Shown piece after piece: positions 1-9,283 of a DNA stretch of 64,000 nt; position 1 is the first letter of the stretch; the number at the start of each line of letters is the position of its first letter. The position numbers and the translations under genes are program-made. The stretch is from Mesorhizobium ciceri biovar biserrulae WSM1271 (lineage in GTDB: Bacteria; Pseudomonadota; Alphaproteobacteria; Rhizobiales; Rhizobiaceae), in assembly GCF_000185905.1 (NCBI RefSeq), contig NC_014918.1, forward strand, positions 124,001-188,000, read 5' to 3'. The notes beneath the pieces are model-generated. The model saw only the letters and a list, made by a program, of their open reading frames with translations. It did no database searches and was not told the DNA's origin.

Positions 1-2333
1 ACCGTCTCGATTGCTATGGTCTCTCCAAGCGTTCGGCTCAGCAGTTCGCTCATGCCGGAGACGAGTCGATTAGGATTCAGGCGCGTCGGTGCCAAGGGCT
101 GCTGGCGAGAGAAGGCAAGCAGCCGCTTGGTAAGTTCCGCAGCGCGTTGTGCCCCATCGATTGCACCGGTGACGAAGTGGTTCACGTTCGTGTCGCCGTT
201 TCGGAGCTTGCGCTGCACGAGATTCAAACCGCCAATGATGACAGCCAGCATATTGTTGAAGTCGTGGGCGATGCCACCGGTAAGCTGTCCCACGGCCTCC
301 ATCTTCTGCGCCTGGCGCAGGTGCTCTTCTGCTCGGACGCGTTCGGCAACTTCCTCAGCCACACGCTGCTCAAGAGTGGCGTTGAGCGTCTGCAGCGCTT
401 TGAACAGTCGGGAGTTGTCGATTGCCGTGGCGGCATGACCGGCCAGCCCCAGCAAGGCTGTCTCATGCTCTGCGGCAAAGACACCGCAACCGGAATGTCC
501 GAAGAACAGCCCACCCAGCACTTCGCCCGATCGCGAAATGACCGGCACGGCAAGATAGGATCGCACGGGAAGATGGCCTTCCGGCATTCCCTTCCTCGGC
601 GAATTTTTTCCATAGCGCACATCCATGAGGATATCATCGGAACGCACCACGCCCGTCCCGCGAAAAGTAGGCTCGAACACGGCCGTGTTGCGTGGCATGG
701 GAAAATTTTCGAAAGCGGAGCGTGGCGCTCCCGACAGGGCGTAGAGCACATAGCTGTCCCCCGTGTCATCGAGGACATTGTAGAAAAAAGCTCCGAATTG
801 CGCGCCTGACAGCGCGACGCCAGCGTCGGTGACAATCTGGACAATGCGCTCCACGTCCAGCTCGGCTGCCACGGCGGCGGCAGTCGCATTCATCATCTGA
901 AGCTGGTTCTCCACCCGCTTTCGCGCGGTAATATCCATGACGGTGCCGATGAAACGCACCGCGCGTCCGGACCGGAAAAGAGATTCGCCCGTTGCAGCTA
1001 TCCAACGCTCCTTTCCGTCGCGCAGCCCGATCGTCCGATATTCGATGTCGTAGCGGGAAGACTCGCCCGGCGCGAGCGCCCGGCGTACGGCCTCATCCGC
1101 CCGTTCACGGTCTTCTGGATGGAGACCGGCCAGGAACGCGCTCTCATATGTCACCTCCGCCTCAGGTGGCAGACCGAAGAGAGCTTTGCATCGGTCGTCC
1201 CAACGCAGCACCCTTGTGATGGGATCATAGTCCCACGTTCCGATAGCGGCTGCATCGGTCGCTAGCCTTAGCCGCTCCTCGCTCGCTCGGGCAGCCTGTT
1301 CCGAGCGGACGCGCTCGATGTGAGCCCATGACCGCTCTGTCACCTCCGCCAGCAAGGACAGTTCGCGCTGCGACCAGACGCGGCGCTGCGTGTCGTGAAC
1401 GGCCATTAGCGCAGCCAGCCGGCCTTGCTTGACCAAGGGCATGCAGATCGTTGCCGTTATGCCGATATCCTGAAAGGTCTTTGCTTCCTCGGGCGCAATT
1501 TCCTCGAGATTGTTGTTGATGACGAGCGGCCGATTGGCGGTCAGATTGCCAACAGCGAGGCGACCGAAATCGGCAAGACTGTAGTATCCCCTGATGCTAG
1601 GCGAGCCAGGAGCGCTCCAGTCGCCGCGAATGGTGAAGTGGTCCTGGTCCGGCTCCATGTCAGCGTAGGCGCAAATCGAAACGCCTAGATGTTCGCCAAG
1701 TAGACGGGTGGTGACCTCCATGACAGCGTCGGCATCTGTCGCCGGGGATATCTCTCTGCCGAGGCGATCCAGAAAGGCCAGGCGCTCGGCATTTTCACGC
1801 AGGGCCTTCTCCGCACGAAGCCGTTCAATTGCGGTGCGCGTCCGGTCAGCCACTTCCGAAACCAGAGCAACCTCGGCCGGCGTCCAGTGTCTTGGCTCGG
1901 AGTGATTGAGGTACAATAACGCAACCAACCCGCCGCGCTCCGTAACCGGCATGTTGATGACGGATTGGGCGCTGATTGCTTTGAGAGCCTCGGCATGGTC
2001 GTGGGTTCGCGGGTCTGTCTCGGCATTCTCGAAGACGACCGTCTCGCCTCGTTTCAAATCATCGACATAGGAGCCGTAGTCCCTGAAGTTCAGAGTTCCG
2101 GCCAGACTTCGGATTCCCGGCGCGTTCCAGTCTCTGTCGATGACTATCGTTTCTTTCTCGAGATCGATCGTGCCATATCCGGCTCGACTGATGCCAAAAT
2201 GCTTCCCAAGCAATTCCGCTGCCGCAAATGCCAGTTCGGCAGGATCATCGATCTCCCGAATCCTGTCACCCAACCCCGCCAGAAGCTGGAAGCGCTGCAC
2301 TTCAGACGAACGTTCGCGTGACGTGACTCCCAT
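1..2333 (-). CDS. Multi-GAF/PAS sensor histidine kinase (3' end beyond the window)
   Basis: Reading the minus strand from the ATG at 2333 gives an open frame with no stop to the window edge (777 residues visible). The order is a GAF domain (about 10-165), a second GAF (about 185-330), a PAS domain (about 345-465), a third GAF (about 480-630), a short coiled linker, and a HisKA region with H-box [14 protein letters not shown], in which His690 is the predicted phosphorylated residue. The ATPase domain and any receiver lie off the left edge. No membrane segment is visible, so it is probably a cytoplasmic sensor. The H-box form is the one common in hybrid kinases of rhizobia. The ligand is unknown. 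The start is the first ATG of the frame and has only a weak G-rich Shine-Dalgarno. The kinase assignment is strong because the domain text reads continuously. Confidence 0.9.
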   Translation of the reverse strand, partial: MGVTSRERSSEVQRFQLLAGLGDRIREIDDPAELAFAAAELLGKHFGISRAGYGTIDLEKETIVIDRDWNAPGIRSLAGTLNFRDYGSYVDDLKRGETVVFENAETDPRTHDHAEALKAISAQSVINMPVTERGGLVALLYLNHSEPRHWTPAEVALVSEVADRTRTAIERLRAEKALRENAERLAFLDRLGREISPATDADAVMEVTTRLLGEHLGVSICAYADMEPDQDHFTIRGDWSAPGSPSIRGYYSLADFGRLAVGNLTANRPLVINNNLEEIAPEEAKTFQDIGITATICMPLVKQGRLAALMAVHDTQRRVWSQRELSLLAEVTERSWAHIERVRSEQAARASEERLRLATDAAAIGTWDYDPITRVLRWDDRCKALFGLPPEAEVTYESAFLAGLHPEDRERADEAVRRALAPGESSRYDIEYRTIGLRDGKERWIAATGESLFRSGRAVRFIGTVMDITARKRVENQLQMMNATAAAVAAELDVERIVQIVTDAGVALSGAQFGAFFYNVLDDTGDSYVLYALSGAPRSAFENFPMPRNTAVFEPTFRGTGVVRSDDILMDVRYGKNSPRKGMPEGHLPVRSYLAVPVISRSGEVLGGLFFGHSGCGVFAAEHETALLGLAGHAATAIDNSRLFKALQTLNATLEQRVAEEVAERVRAEEHLRQAQKMEAVGQLTGGIAHDFNNMLAVIIGGLNLVQRKLRNGDTNVNHFVTGAIDGAQRAAELTKRLLAFSRQQPLAPTRLNPNRLVSGMSELLSRTLGETIAIET

Positions 2334-2610
2334 TTCGCCCCCGGTTGGTCGGACTAGATAATGCCGTCAGTCGCGAAGAGTTCCAGGCGCCGGACAACAG
2401 GTCGGGGCTAGGCCGCCGACGCATTGCGAAGAAACTTGCGTCACGACAGCCAAGGACAACTCCATATGCGCCCTCAACGGGCGAACGACGCGCCGTGCAT
2501 CATAGTTTAATGACACCTGCTGGGCTGTGCCGCATAAAGCCATTGTCAGCGGCTGTGTAACGGGCGCCGCTGCTGGGAGCAATCCCACTGTAGCCGAATA
2601 GGAGCGCCTG

Positions 2611-2859
2611 ATGCTTAGCCGACCAACCCGCACGAATACGGAAGCTCTCTACCCCAGTGACCTGAACATCCTTCGCGACGCGTTCGACGCGCTGTGCCAG
2701 GAATTTGCTATCTTGCCCGACACGGCGGCGGCCAACGCCGTAGCGAGAGAGCTGATCAGGTTGTTTGAAACAGGAATGACGGAAGCGGCCACACTGATGA
2801 TCGCCGTGCGCGCACGTTGGCAAGGCGACTGGGAGATGGGAGGCAGCAATGCTGCCTGA
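2611..2859 (+). CDS. Small rhizobial-type hypothetical protein (family A)
   Basis: An 82-residue soluble protein, mostly helical and acidic, with no signal peptide. It carries a pattern seen twice more in this window (3452-3640 and the frameshifted 59365-59609): F/Y-x-P-x-[DE]-L-x-x-L near the start, a helix, and a closing F-x-x-G-[MVI]-T-[DE] motif (here RLFETGMTEA). Similar short proteins are frequent in rhizobial genomes, but I know of no function. It stands alone, with a 277-base spacer after the kinase start. The motif repetition makes it very likely a real gene. Confidence 0.7.
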   Translation: MLSRPTRTNTEALYPSDLNILRDAFDALCQEFAILPDTAAANAVARELIRLFETGMTEAATLMIAVRARWQGDWEMGGSNAA

Positions 2860-2970
2860 GGTTTGATGATCAAGCGCAATCAACCCGCTGCATCCTTTTC
2901 GACACCGCCGCGTTGAGCGTCAAACCTGCCAGAAATGTCCGATGCGCTGGCACAATGACTGGAGCGACCG

Positions 2971-3255
2971 ATGCCGAAATTTCGCTTCGAGTTTATCGAA
3001 GGCATGGCCCAGCCTGCAATCTTTGCCGATATGGCTGATCGAGATGAGGCTGTCAGAGAGGCGAAGCGTGCAGCCAAGGAGGCCATGCTCGACGGAATTG
3101 TCGATGGCGTGGACCCGACCAGTTGGGTGACGAAGGTTTACGACGAAGCAGGCTATCTCGTCGCCACTATCGGATTCCAGGATCTGGTCGCCGCGCCCAG
3201 GGATACGGAAGAGTTCAAGGAAACAGAGGAGCCAGGCGTCTTGCGATCGGGTTGA
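2971..3255 (+). CDS. DUF6894-like small protein
   Basis: A 94-residue protein that begins MPKFRFEFIEG, followed by a helix rich in Ala, Glu and Lys (DEAVREAKRAAKEAM) and a second beta-alpha-type stretch (VTKVYDEAGYLVATI). This is the usual layout of DUF6894 proteins: a short N-terminal strand, a central helix of E-A-x-x-E-A type, then paired strands. Function is unknown; many rhizobia carry several copies. A second member lies at 4109-4345 on the other strand. The start is the ATG at 2971; no strong Shine-Dalgarno is visible. Confidence 0.7.
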   Translation: MPKFRFEFIEGMAQPAIFADMADRDEAVREAKRAAKEAMLDGIVDGVDPTSWVTKVYDEAGYLVATIGFQDLVAAPRDTEEFKETEEPGVLRSG

Positions 3256-3451
3256 AGCCGGTTTCTCCGCTGTCGCCCTCGAGCCAGATGTTGCGGCCGC
3301 CGGGCAGATCACGCCGTGAACCCGAAAAAGACCGTTTTCTGGCTGGTGCGGACAGCCTTTTTGTTTAATCTCCGAAAGACGCGCAGAGGCTGCAACACGG
3401 CTTCAGCCCACCTCGACGCTCTCGAGACGGGCGCGCGGGAGTTGAGATGCG

Positions 3452-3640
3452 ATGCATAGAGACGCCTTCACCCCATCAGAACTTGCCCTGCTCAGTCGCG
3501 TCTTCGCACGCAGCAAAATCAAAAACGAAACCGCAACCGAGAAGGAGCGGCGCGCATCACGTATTCTGGCTTACTACCAGGCTGGGGTAACGGATGAGGA
3601 TGAGCTAGAACTGCTTTCTCGCCAACCGCTCGGAAGGTGA
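3452..3640 (+). CDS. Small rhizobial-type hypothetical protein (family A)
   Basis: A 62-residue protein that aligns with the 2611-2859 product: FTPSELALLSRVF near the N-terminus and YYQAGVTDEDELELL near the end. It is helical, without a signal peptide or membrane segment. It converges on the minus-strand gene at 3644 with only three bases between the stop codons. Function is unknown. Support is the shared motif set and the compact fit. Confidence 0.65.
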   Translation: MHRDAFTPSELALLSRVFARSKIKNETATEKERRASRILAYYQAGVTDEDELELLSRQPLGR

Positions 3641-3643
3641 CGA

Positions 3644-3883
3644 TTAGTCTTCCTTCTTCAGAGCTTCCGCCTCGTCTTTGAGCTTCGGCCAATCGGCGCC
3701 ATGCCTGCGAAGCAGCGTTCGTGCCTGCTTGGGGTCAATTTCCGTGAGCTCGACCAGATGTTCGACCTCAAGGTCCTGGCCTTTCGCAACCCGGCTTGCC
3801 TCGTTCGCTTTTCGTTGCATCTCGACGACCCTCTGCTGAGACAACATGAACGAGCGCTGAGAGTGCGCGTTCCAGAACTTCAT
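3644..3883 (-). CDS. Small helical protein with a GxDWxxL motif (family B)
   Basis: A 79-residue, highly charged helical protein. Its C-terminal half (LTEIDPKQARTLLRRHGADW then KLKDEAEALK) matches the end of the 57-residue protein at 6615-6788: A-R-x-L-[IL]-[KR]-x-x-G-x-D-W-x-x-L-x-x-E-A-x-x-L-K. This looks like a small helix-turn-helix-type fold, but no DNA-binding role can be shown. Its ATG overlaps the TGA of the doubtful upstream frame at 3880-4095. Function is unknown. Confidence 0.65.
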   Translation of the reverse strand: MKFWNAHSQRSFMLSQQRVVEMQRKANEASRVAKGQDLEVEHLVELTEIDPKQARTLLRRHGADWPKLKDEAEALKKED

Positions 3884-4095
3884 ACAAAAATCGCGACATC
3901 GATTAAATCAGTCGGATTGCGCCACTGAGGCGGGCATGCCCTTCTGCTGCGGCTTTCCGATTTGTCCAATGTGGAGAACCCGAGCTGGTCGCAAATGGCG
4001 GCGGCATCTTCGTGCGTCAGTCCGGCCACGCGGCATTCGGTTTCGTCGCCGCTCCGTTTGGTGTGCCGGCGTTCGGCAGCATTCTGTCGCAGCAA
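3880..4095 (-). CDS. Possible small ORF, doubtful
   Basis: A 71-codon frame whose stop overlaps the start of the 3644-3883 gene by four bases (ATGA), which would allow translational coupling. The central part (CRVAGLTHEDAAAICDQLG) looks like protein, but the end is Arg- and Pro-rich and unlike a folded domain, so the frame may be a decayed gene. No clear ribosome-binding site is visible. It has no recognised family. Confidence 0.3.
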   Translation of the reverse strand: MLRQNAAERRHTKRSGDETECRVAGLTHEDAAAICDQLGFSTLDKSESRSRRACPPQWRNPTDLIDVAIFV

Positions 4096-4108
4096 GTCCT
4101 ATCGCACG

Positions 4109-4345
4109 TTATCTCATCAGCTTGATCTGAAGCGAGATGCTCAGCCTCAGTATCCTGTCGCCGTTTTCGTTCCGCACTTCAACAAATACTTGCTGCCCGT
4201 CCACCTCGGTCAGTGCATCTCTCGTAAGGTCGATAAGGCCTTCGAAGCCCACGCGGCGCACCTCCTCCAGACCGGCACATTCGATGCCGATTTCGTCCTG
4301 GATGACCACATCGTGATCGCCACTATCAAAGAAAAATCGTGCCAT
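4109..4345 (-). CDS. DUF6894-like small protein
   Basis: A 78-residue protein starting MARFFFDSGDHD, with a central helix (LEEVRRVGFEGLIDL) and closing strands (QQVFVEVRNENGDRILRL), the classic DUF6894 layout. The frame is open further upstream, but the ATG at 4345 is chosen because the family signature begins there and GGAAG lies 7 bases ahead. It follows the Crp/Fnr gene by 19 bases on the same strand, so the two are probably co-transcribed. Function is unknown. Confidence 0.78.
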   Translation of the reverse strand: MARFFFDSGDHDVVIQDEIGIECAGLEEVRRVGFEGLIDLTRDALTEVDGQQVFVEVRNENGDRILRLSISLQIKLMR

Positions 4346-4364
4346 CCGAAAGCTTCCGTCACCA

Positions 4365-5099
4365 CTAAGCTGCGGGGTTCCTTTGGTGCAGGTACGTCGT
4401 TTCGAAATCACCTGCACGAGTGAGGCCGGGCCAATCAAGAGCCTGCACCCTTGGGCCTGTGGTGGCGATGAGGCCTCTACGTCGAAGTTCCTGAAGCATT
4501 CGGTTGACGTGGACTGTAGACAAGCCCAATGCATCGCCAAGTGCTGCCTGGGTAATGGGAAGATCCGCGACGTGATCCTGGATGCGTCCAACCGAGCGCA
4601 AGCGAAAGATCAGTTCGCACAAGATGTGAGCCATGCGCGTATAGGCCTCGCGTCGTCCCACATTCGTTACCCATTCCCTGTAAATCGCTGCATCGATCAG
4701 CGTCGAGCGCCAAAAAGCCGTGGCGATTCGGGGATGCTGTTCGCAAATGGCGCGAAGAGCGTCATGTCGCATGAAGCCCAGTCTGGCTGCTGTCAGGGTC
4801 GTGAAATTGCAATCCATGACCGACAGATGCAGTCCGTGCAGATCGGGAATGTCCCCAGCCACAAAGAAGGATGTAATCTGCCGTTTGCCATCGCCGGTAA
4901 GTTTGGTGGAACCGAGCAGGCCATCCAAAACCACGAACGAATTGACAGGGCGGTCACCCTCACGCACCAGGTCGTAATTGGCAAGAAAATCCTTCTCCTG
5001 AATTTGGATGTCTTTCAAAACATCAATATCGCCCTCTCGGAGATCCGAGATGCTCTGGAGCTTGCGGATAAGTACATCCGAGGATGAAGTGGGTGACAA
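4365..5099 (-). CDS. Crp/Fnr-family transcriptional regulator
   Basis: A 244-residue regulator with an N-terminal cyclic-nucleotide-binding-type beta-roll (about 20-140), a long dimerisation helix (about 140-165) and a C-terminal winged helix-turn-helix (about 165-225). The recognition helix is in LGDALGLSTVHVNRMLQELR. There is no Cys cluster for an Fnr-type iron-sulphur centre, so it is not an oxygen sensor of FNR type. The effector is unknown. A GGAAC-N16-AGTT promoter-like sequence lies 30 bases upstream, suggesting general-stress control. The DUF6894 gene at 4109-4345 is the next gene of the same transcript. Confidence 0.9.
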   Translation of the reverse strand: MSPTSSSDVLIRKLQSISDLREGDIDVLKDIQIQEKDFLANYDLVREGDRPVNSFVVLDGLLGSTKLTGDGKRQITSFFVAGDIPDLHGLHLSVMDCNFTTLTAARLGFMRHDALRAICEQHPRIATAFWRSTLIDAAIYREWVTNVGRREAYTRMAHILCELIFRLRSVGRIQDHVADLPITQAALGDALGLSTVHVNRMLQELRRRGLIATTGPRVQALDWPGLTRAGDFETTYLHQRNPAA

Positions 5100-5128
5100 A
5101 GTGGCTACCTAGCTGATGTTGGTTATCG

Positions 5129-5153
5129 AACTTGCATCCGCGTCAAAAGTTCC
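5129..5153 (-). promoter_or_regulatory. EcfG-type (general stress sigma) promoter-like site
   Basis: On the minus strand GGAAC (5149-5153) is followed after 16 bases by AGTT (5129-5132), 30 bases before the Crp/Fnr start. This matches the alphaproteobacterial EcfG pattern GGAAC-N16/17-CGTT except at one base. Confidence 0.5.
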
Positions 5154-5643
5154 GGATAGCCGTAACGAGGCGCCGGACTGCTGGTCGGGAACTGGGAATT
5201 CAGGATGCCGAGGCAGGTCCTTGGCCGGGACTTCATTGCACGGGGCACAGGAGTGCTGCACACCCATAATCGAGCCCCTCGAGCAGCGCATTAACCTATG
5301 ACATAGGCTGCGCTCGCAATTGTCGCTGCGACATCACATGAGGTGGTTGGTCCGCCAAGGCTTGACGCTGCAACCTTACCTATGAGGGCCAGATGGCTCC
5401 GGCCAGGCATCAGGCAAAAGGCGTCTCACCTGAAGCGAGAAATCCGGCCTTGCAAATGGGCATCTCAACGAGCCCGCTTGAGGTCCGGCCGCGCAATGTC
5501 GCTACACGGTTGACGAGCGGCTATCTATTGGGGTCACTCATGGTTCATCAGGCGTCTCCAAAATCCGGCCTGGTGGGGAATGGAACTTTCTGCCGATCAG
5601 CGGGCTTTCGGATATGTCCGTCGGAAACGATGTGGAGAAATTG
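5154..5643. other. Intergenic stretch without a recognised gene
   Basis: About 490 bases between the divergent Crp/Fnr and lipoprotein genes. Short frames here have no family pattern or ribosome-binding site. I see no terminator or RNA signature. Confidence 0.5.
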
Positions 5644-6141
5644 ATGCGGAACCTTATACTGGCCTTCGCAGCACTTGCCCTACCCGCGTGCCAATCGGCT
5701 CCTGAACCGCTGCAATCCGCCGCTATCGAACCTGCTGCCATTCCCTCCCAATCCGCCTTGGATCCTGCCGTTGTTCCCCCCGGCCCGGCAATAATGGATC
5801 AATCCGTGGCAATCATTCCTCCTTCAAAGGGCGTTCCAACAAAGTACGCTGCTTTTTCGGGCAATTGGGTCGGGCGATTGGAAGGCACATATGAAGGTAA
5901 ACTGTCTGTTCAATCTGTTTCTTCAAACGGAAAGGTGACCGTAACCTACGCATGGGGAATTCTGAGCGATGACAATCCGGGTGAGGCCGCGGGCGAAGGA
6001 AAAATTGTAGGGAATACGTTGAAGCTGGGGCGCCTCCCGAATGGCGCGGACGTCAGTTTTAGGATGATGCCCGACGGCACGCTGTCCGCAACCCATACGC
6101 TCGCCGGCCAGACCTATACGGGCATGTTCATCAGGCAGTGA
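5644..6141 (+). CDS. Putative lipoprotein
   Basis: A 165-residue protein with a lipoprotein signal (MRNLILAFAALALPAC, lipobox LPAC, lipidated Cys16), a Pro/Ala/Ser-rich linker (about 17-70) and a C-terminal beta-rich domain. That domain includes GNWVGRLEGTYEGKL, NGKVTVTYAWG and GEGKIVGNTLKLG, and reads like a small beta-barrel domain seen in secreted rhizobial proteins. The frame extends ten codons upstream, but the ATG at 5644 begins the signal peptide exactly. Function is unknown. The 3' third of the gene and about 150 bases beyond it recur in decayed form at 29451-29763. Confidence 0.75.
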   Translation: MRNLILAFAALALPACQSAPEPLQSAAIEPAAIPSQSALDPAVVPPGPAIMDQSVAIIPPSKGVPTKYAAFSGNWVGRLEGTYEGKLSVQSVSSNGKVTVTYAWGILSDDNPGEAAGEGKIVGNTLKLGRLPNGADVSFRMMPDGTLSATHTLAGQTYTGMFIRQ

Positions 6142-6293
6142 TCAAAGAAGATACGGCCGCGTTCCCGCGGTTTTTGATCCGAGCATCCCGGGCCCTTGGA
6201 CCATCTCCCATAGCGGCCCTTGAAATGCCAGTCCCTGGCGTCATAGCCGCTACGTTCGAGGACCGTGGCGGCCCCGGACCGAAGCATTTCCTC
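5984..6293 (+). repeat. Intact copy of a diverged 310-base direct repeat
   Basis: The 3' end of the lipoprotein gene plus about 150 bases of downstream sequence. The same sequence, with many substitutions and small indels, is found in the same orientation at 29451-29763. Long shared runs include gcgcggacgtcagttttaGG/TG, cgcaacccatacgctcgccgg and cgtcatagccgctacgttcg. This is direct evidence of an old duplication. Confidence 0.85.
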
Positions 6294-6614
6294 AACATGG
6301 AGGTCAGGAGACCCGCCTGACCGCCCACGTCCCAAAACACACCACCGATGCCAATCCCCATTAATTCTGAGGGGCTGCGGGGCGTTTCGGCGCGGCTTGC
6401 ACGGGGTTCGCGCAGGTTCTGTTGGGACCCGGTTTGCGTACGTTATCGAAGGTGTGCGGTGTTGGTTCGCCCCAGGTGGACCTGCTTTGCACCGCCTGCG
6501 ACAGTCCCGAGCGAATGGCGCTATCCTCGCTGCCGCGAATCGGACGCGGGCTTTTTTCTTGTTTCGTGAAACGAAAGGTCATTCCGCAAGTTGGCTTCCC
6601 AAAGGAGGAACCCA
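6294..6614. other. Intergenic, no gene recognised
   Basis: No convincing coding frame. The only clear signal is AAAGGAGG at 6601-6608, the ribosome-binding site of the next gene. Confidence 0.5.
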
Positions 6615-6788
6615 ATGAAAAAGGATGGCGATGGCCGAGTCGAAAAGGGCAATCAGCAATTGCTTGCCCGACGTCTGTCTGAAGAAGTCGGTATTTCAGA
6701 GCCGGATGCGCGCGGTCTGATCAAGCTTATCGGCACGGATTGGAATTCGCTGCTTCGTGAAGCCCGATTTCTGAAAGAGAGGCACTAG
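6615..6788 (+). CDS. Small helical protein with a GxDWxxL motif (family B)
   Basis: A 57-residue charged helical protein preceded by a near-perfect Shine-Dalgarno (AAAGGAGG, 6 bases before the ATG), which fixes the start. Its second half (GISEPDARGLIKLIGTDW then LLREARFLK) aligns with the end of the 3644-3883 product. No membrane segment or signal peptide. Function is unknown. The strong ribosome-binding site and the paralogue make it a confident gene despite its size. Confidence 0.75.
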   Translation: MKKDGDGRVEKGNQQLLARRLSEEVGISEPDARGLIKLIGTDWNSLLREARFLKERH

Positions 6789-6902
6789 AACGCTTCTGCC
6801 GGTCACATGATCTCGACTGAAAATTATTGCTCTCGCGGCGGTAGTTTCTGGGCTCCGCCGGCTGTGAGCGAAGAACATGCTTCCGCCCCAACGGAGGGTG
6901 TC

Positions 6903-7049
6903 ATGACTGCTCCCGCTACCCGCGCTTTCAGGCTGTTGAGCCGCGCACCTTATGGCTGGATCATCTCATTGCCAGAACAGGACCGTCCAAGGGAACTGCT
7001 GCAGGTGGCGCCTGGTGGGATATTGTCACTGGCATCCGACGAAGGCTAG
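6903..7049 (+). CDS. Possible 48-residue ORF
   Basis: An ATG at 6903 preceded by GGAGGGTG opens a 48-codon frame (product begins MTAPATRAFRLL and ends LASDEG). It has no recognised domain. The only support is the ribosome-binding site. Confidence 0.3.
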   Translation: MTAPATRAFRLLSRAPYGWIISLPEQDRPRELLQVAPGGILSLASDEG

Positions 7050-8052
7050 TGGGTCATACCTCGGCCGGGCCGCGCTATTGGTCCCTCCATGGCACGGCCT
7101 TCTTGGGAGAAGAGATTGACCCGTGGGTACGGGTTGGCTCACGCGCGACTGTGCCGCGTAGCGTCGCAGGCGGACCGAAGCGATGGCGCGATGAAGAGGC
7201 GCAGGCCAACCGCCGTTGATCTTCAGGCCGTAAGCCCGGCCCCACACCTCAAACGTTGAAGCCGTTCGCTCGGCATTCGACGCCGTGCGTGGTGCCCGTC
7301 AGAGGCGTGAGCCTTGACCGTGGGGTCATCTGCAGTGACTGGCAAAGGTAAGATCATCCGAGCCGGCGCCGTATCCCTCCATACAGCTTGCGGCTTGCTC
7401 AACTGCGACTGATTTATGCCGATCGTCGGCGCGTTGCGATGGCACCTCGCAGGAAGGGTCTGCGCGGATAACCGGCTCCAGATCGTGGGGGAAGTTCGGC
7501 GCATGGACAGGCAGTGCTTCGGCCGAATTGTCGCCCTTTTGAGCCATCGCTGGAAGGATTTCAGCGATCTCGACCAGGATTTCCTTGACCAGATGTCTCA
7601 TCTGCGCGCCCGCCCTGCGGCCCCTTGCTATGGCGATCAAACTTGCTGACGTAGCCAATGTTCCCGCTTGAGCTGAATGGCGCGCGCTCTGCCGGCAAAG
7701 ATCGACGGAGCGGCTTGACGCGACGGGCCGCGTCCCTCTCGCCTGCATGATCGATATTGGAAAGTCGAAATTTGAACGGACTGTTGCCTGCCTTCGTCGG
7801 AGCGTTGGATGATCCGATCACGGCATGTGCCTGACCCCCGACTTGCCGCGCGCAGCTTCTTCCCTGGCTGCTGTCTGCCTCTGACGGGGTCGACGGGAAC
7901 AAAGGCTCGATCATCCGGTTTGGAACCATCCCGTTAAGCACAGGACGAAAGTGCAGCGTGGCGGATGAGATACGGCAGCCGGATTGCTCATGGCTGCTTC
8001 GATCTGCATTCGGCAGCCGAGACTGAGCCCAAATGCCTGCAGGAGACTTCGT
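7050..8052. other. About 1 kb without a recognised gene
   Basis: Several overlapping frames exist on both strands. One, 7326-7604 on the minus strand, begins MRHLVKEILVEIAEILP and could be a small gene, but its second half looks random. I call none of them. The stretch holds an EcfG-type promoter-like site at 7896-7920 that points at the hydrolase gene at 8053. Confidence 0.45.
7896..7920 (+). promoter_or_regulatory. EcfG-type promoter-like site
   Basis: GGAAC (7896-7900), 16 bases, GGTT (7917-7920). It lies 132 bases before the ATG at 8053 and points toward it. Confidence 0.4.
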
Positions 8053-9219
8053 ATGAGCGAAGCACGACACAGCGAAGGCAATGAGGTGACTTCGATTGCG
8101 GGCACGTCGCCCTTCGCCAGTTTTTTCATGGCTGGTTTTGAGTGCTCGTCGCACCGGCGCAAGGACGGCGTCCGCCTCGATCTTATCCGTGCGACCTCGC
8201 ACTATTTGCACGCCCTGGGCGACTACCGCGGTTGCGCCGAACTCGGTCTTCGTACCGTCCGCGACGGGTTGCGCTGGCACCTCATCGAAACCGCTCCTGG
8301 AAACTATGACTGGTCAAGCTGGACGCCGATGGTCGAAGCAGCGCAATCGGCAGGTGTCCAGGTCATCTGGGACATCTTCCACTACGGATGTCCAGACCAC
8401 GTTGATCAAGGGTCGATGCATTTCATCGATGCCTATGCCTCGTTCGCTGCAGAAGCTGTGAGGGTTCATCGTTCAATCGCCGGTACAGCGCCTTTGTTGT
8501 GCCCGATCAACGAAATCTCGTTTTTCGCCTGGGCTGTTGAGGTTGGCTATTTCCCGCGCGTTGGCCCGAAGAAGCGGGGATGGTTCAAGAGGCACCTCGT
8601 GAGAGCTGCAATAGCTGGCGTTCGCGCGATGCGCGAGGTCGATCCCGCTTGCAGATTTGTCTGGGCCGAGCCGCTTATCCACATTGCCCCTCGCGACCGA
8701 ACGCGGACCGAACGGCGTCGGGCCGAAAATGCCCGTCTCGGACAGTTCGAAGCTTACGACATGCTGCTGGGCCGGGCAGAGCCTGAGTTGGGGGGCAGCG
8801 ACGATGTTGTCGATGTCGTTGGCCTGAATTTCTACCCGCACAATCAGTGGTACCTCAACGGGCCGACGATTCCCATGGGGCACCACGAGTACCGTGCCCT
8901 ATCCGAGATGCTGATCGAGGTCGCGCATCGATATGGCAAGTCGATGTTCATCGCCGAGACCGGCTCCGAGGGATCAGGCGGGGCGGCGTGGCTCCATTAT
9001 GTCTGCGACGAGGTGCGTGCCGCAATTGACCTCGAAGCGCCGATCGAAGGTATTTGCCTATACCCGATAACCGCCTATCCGGGCTGGGACAATTCGCGGC
9101 ATGCGGAGGTGGGATTGTTTTCGGTCGTCCAGGCGGACGGCAGTCGGCACGTCCGCAAGCCCATCGCGGAGGAATTGGCCCGCCAGCGAGCTTTGTTCGC
9201 GGCGAACCTGACGCGTTAA
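8053..9219 (+). CDS. Clan GH-A (family 1-like) glycoside hydrolase
   Basis: A 388-residue cytoplasmic-type protein with a (beta/alpha)8-barrel pattern. Two carboxylates fit the retaining clan GH-A mechanism: the acid/base in LCPINEISFFAW (Asn153-Glu154) and the nucleophile in FIAETGSEG (Glu302). It also has the early-strand stretch LRTVRDGLRWHLIE. It is shorter than typical GH1 enzymes (about 450), so it belongs to a divergent group. The ATG at 8053 with AGGAG ahead is preferred over an earlier start at 7984. It converges on the UDP-galactopyranose mutase gene, and the cluster suggests a role in making or trimming a galactofuranose-type glycan. The substrate is unknown. Confidence 0.75.
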   Translation: MSEARHSEGNEVTSIAGTSPFASFFMAGFECSSHRRKDGVRLDLIRATSHYLHALGDYRGCAELGLRTVRDGLRWHLIETAPGNYDWSSWTPMVEAAQSAGVQVIWDIFHYGCPDHVDQGSMHFIDAYASFAAEAVRVHRSIAGTAPLLCPINEISFFAWAVEVGYFPRVGPKKRGWFKRHLVRAAIAGVRAMREVDPACRFVWAEPLIHIAPRDRTRTERRRAENARLGQFEAYDMLLGRAEPELGGSDDVVDVVGLNFYPHNQWYLNGPTIPMGHHEYRALSEMLIEVAHRYGKSMFIAETGSEGSGGAAWLHYVCDEVRAAIDLEAPIEGICLYPITAYPGWDNSRHAEVGLFSVVQADGSRHVRKPIAEELARQRALFAANLTR

Positions 9220-9283
9220 TACATGAGCGGCACGGCGCCGCCTTGCCACGCTCGATGCTCCCAGGTACGTCCGGGTGGGCGAG

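Noticed and set aside
147..809. 220-codon plus-strand frame
   Set aside because: It is antisense to the histidine kinase, whose minus-strand frame shows continuous GAF and HisKA motifs. The plus frame has no domain.
7326..7604. Possible small minus-strand gene beginning MRHLVKEILVEI
   Set aside because: The first 20 residues look protein-like, but the rest does not, and no good ribosome-binding site or family was found.
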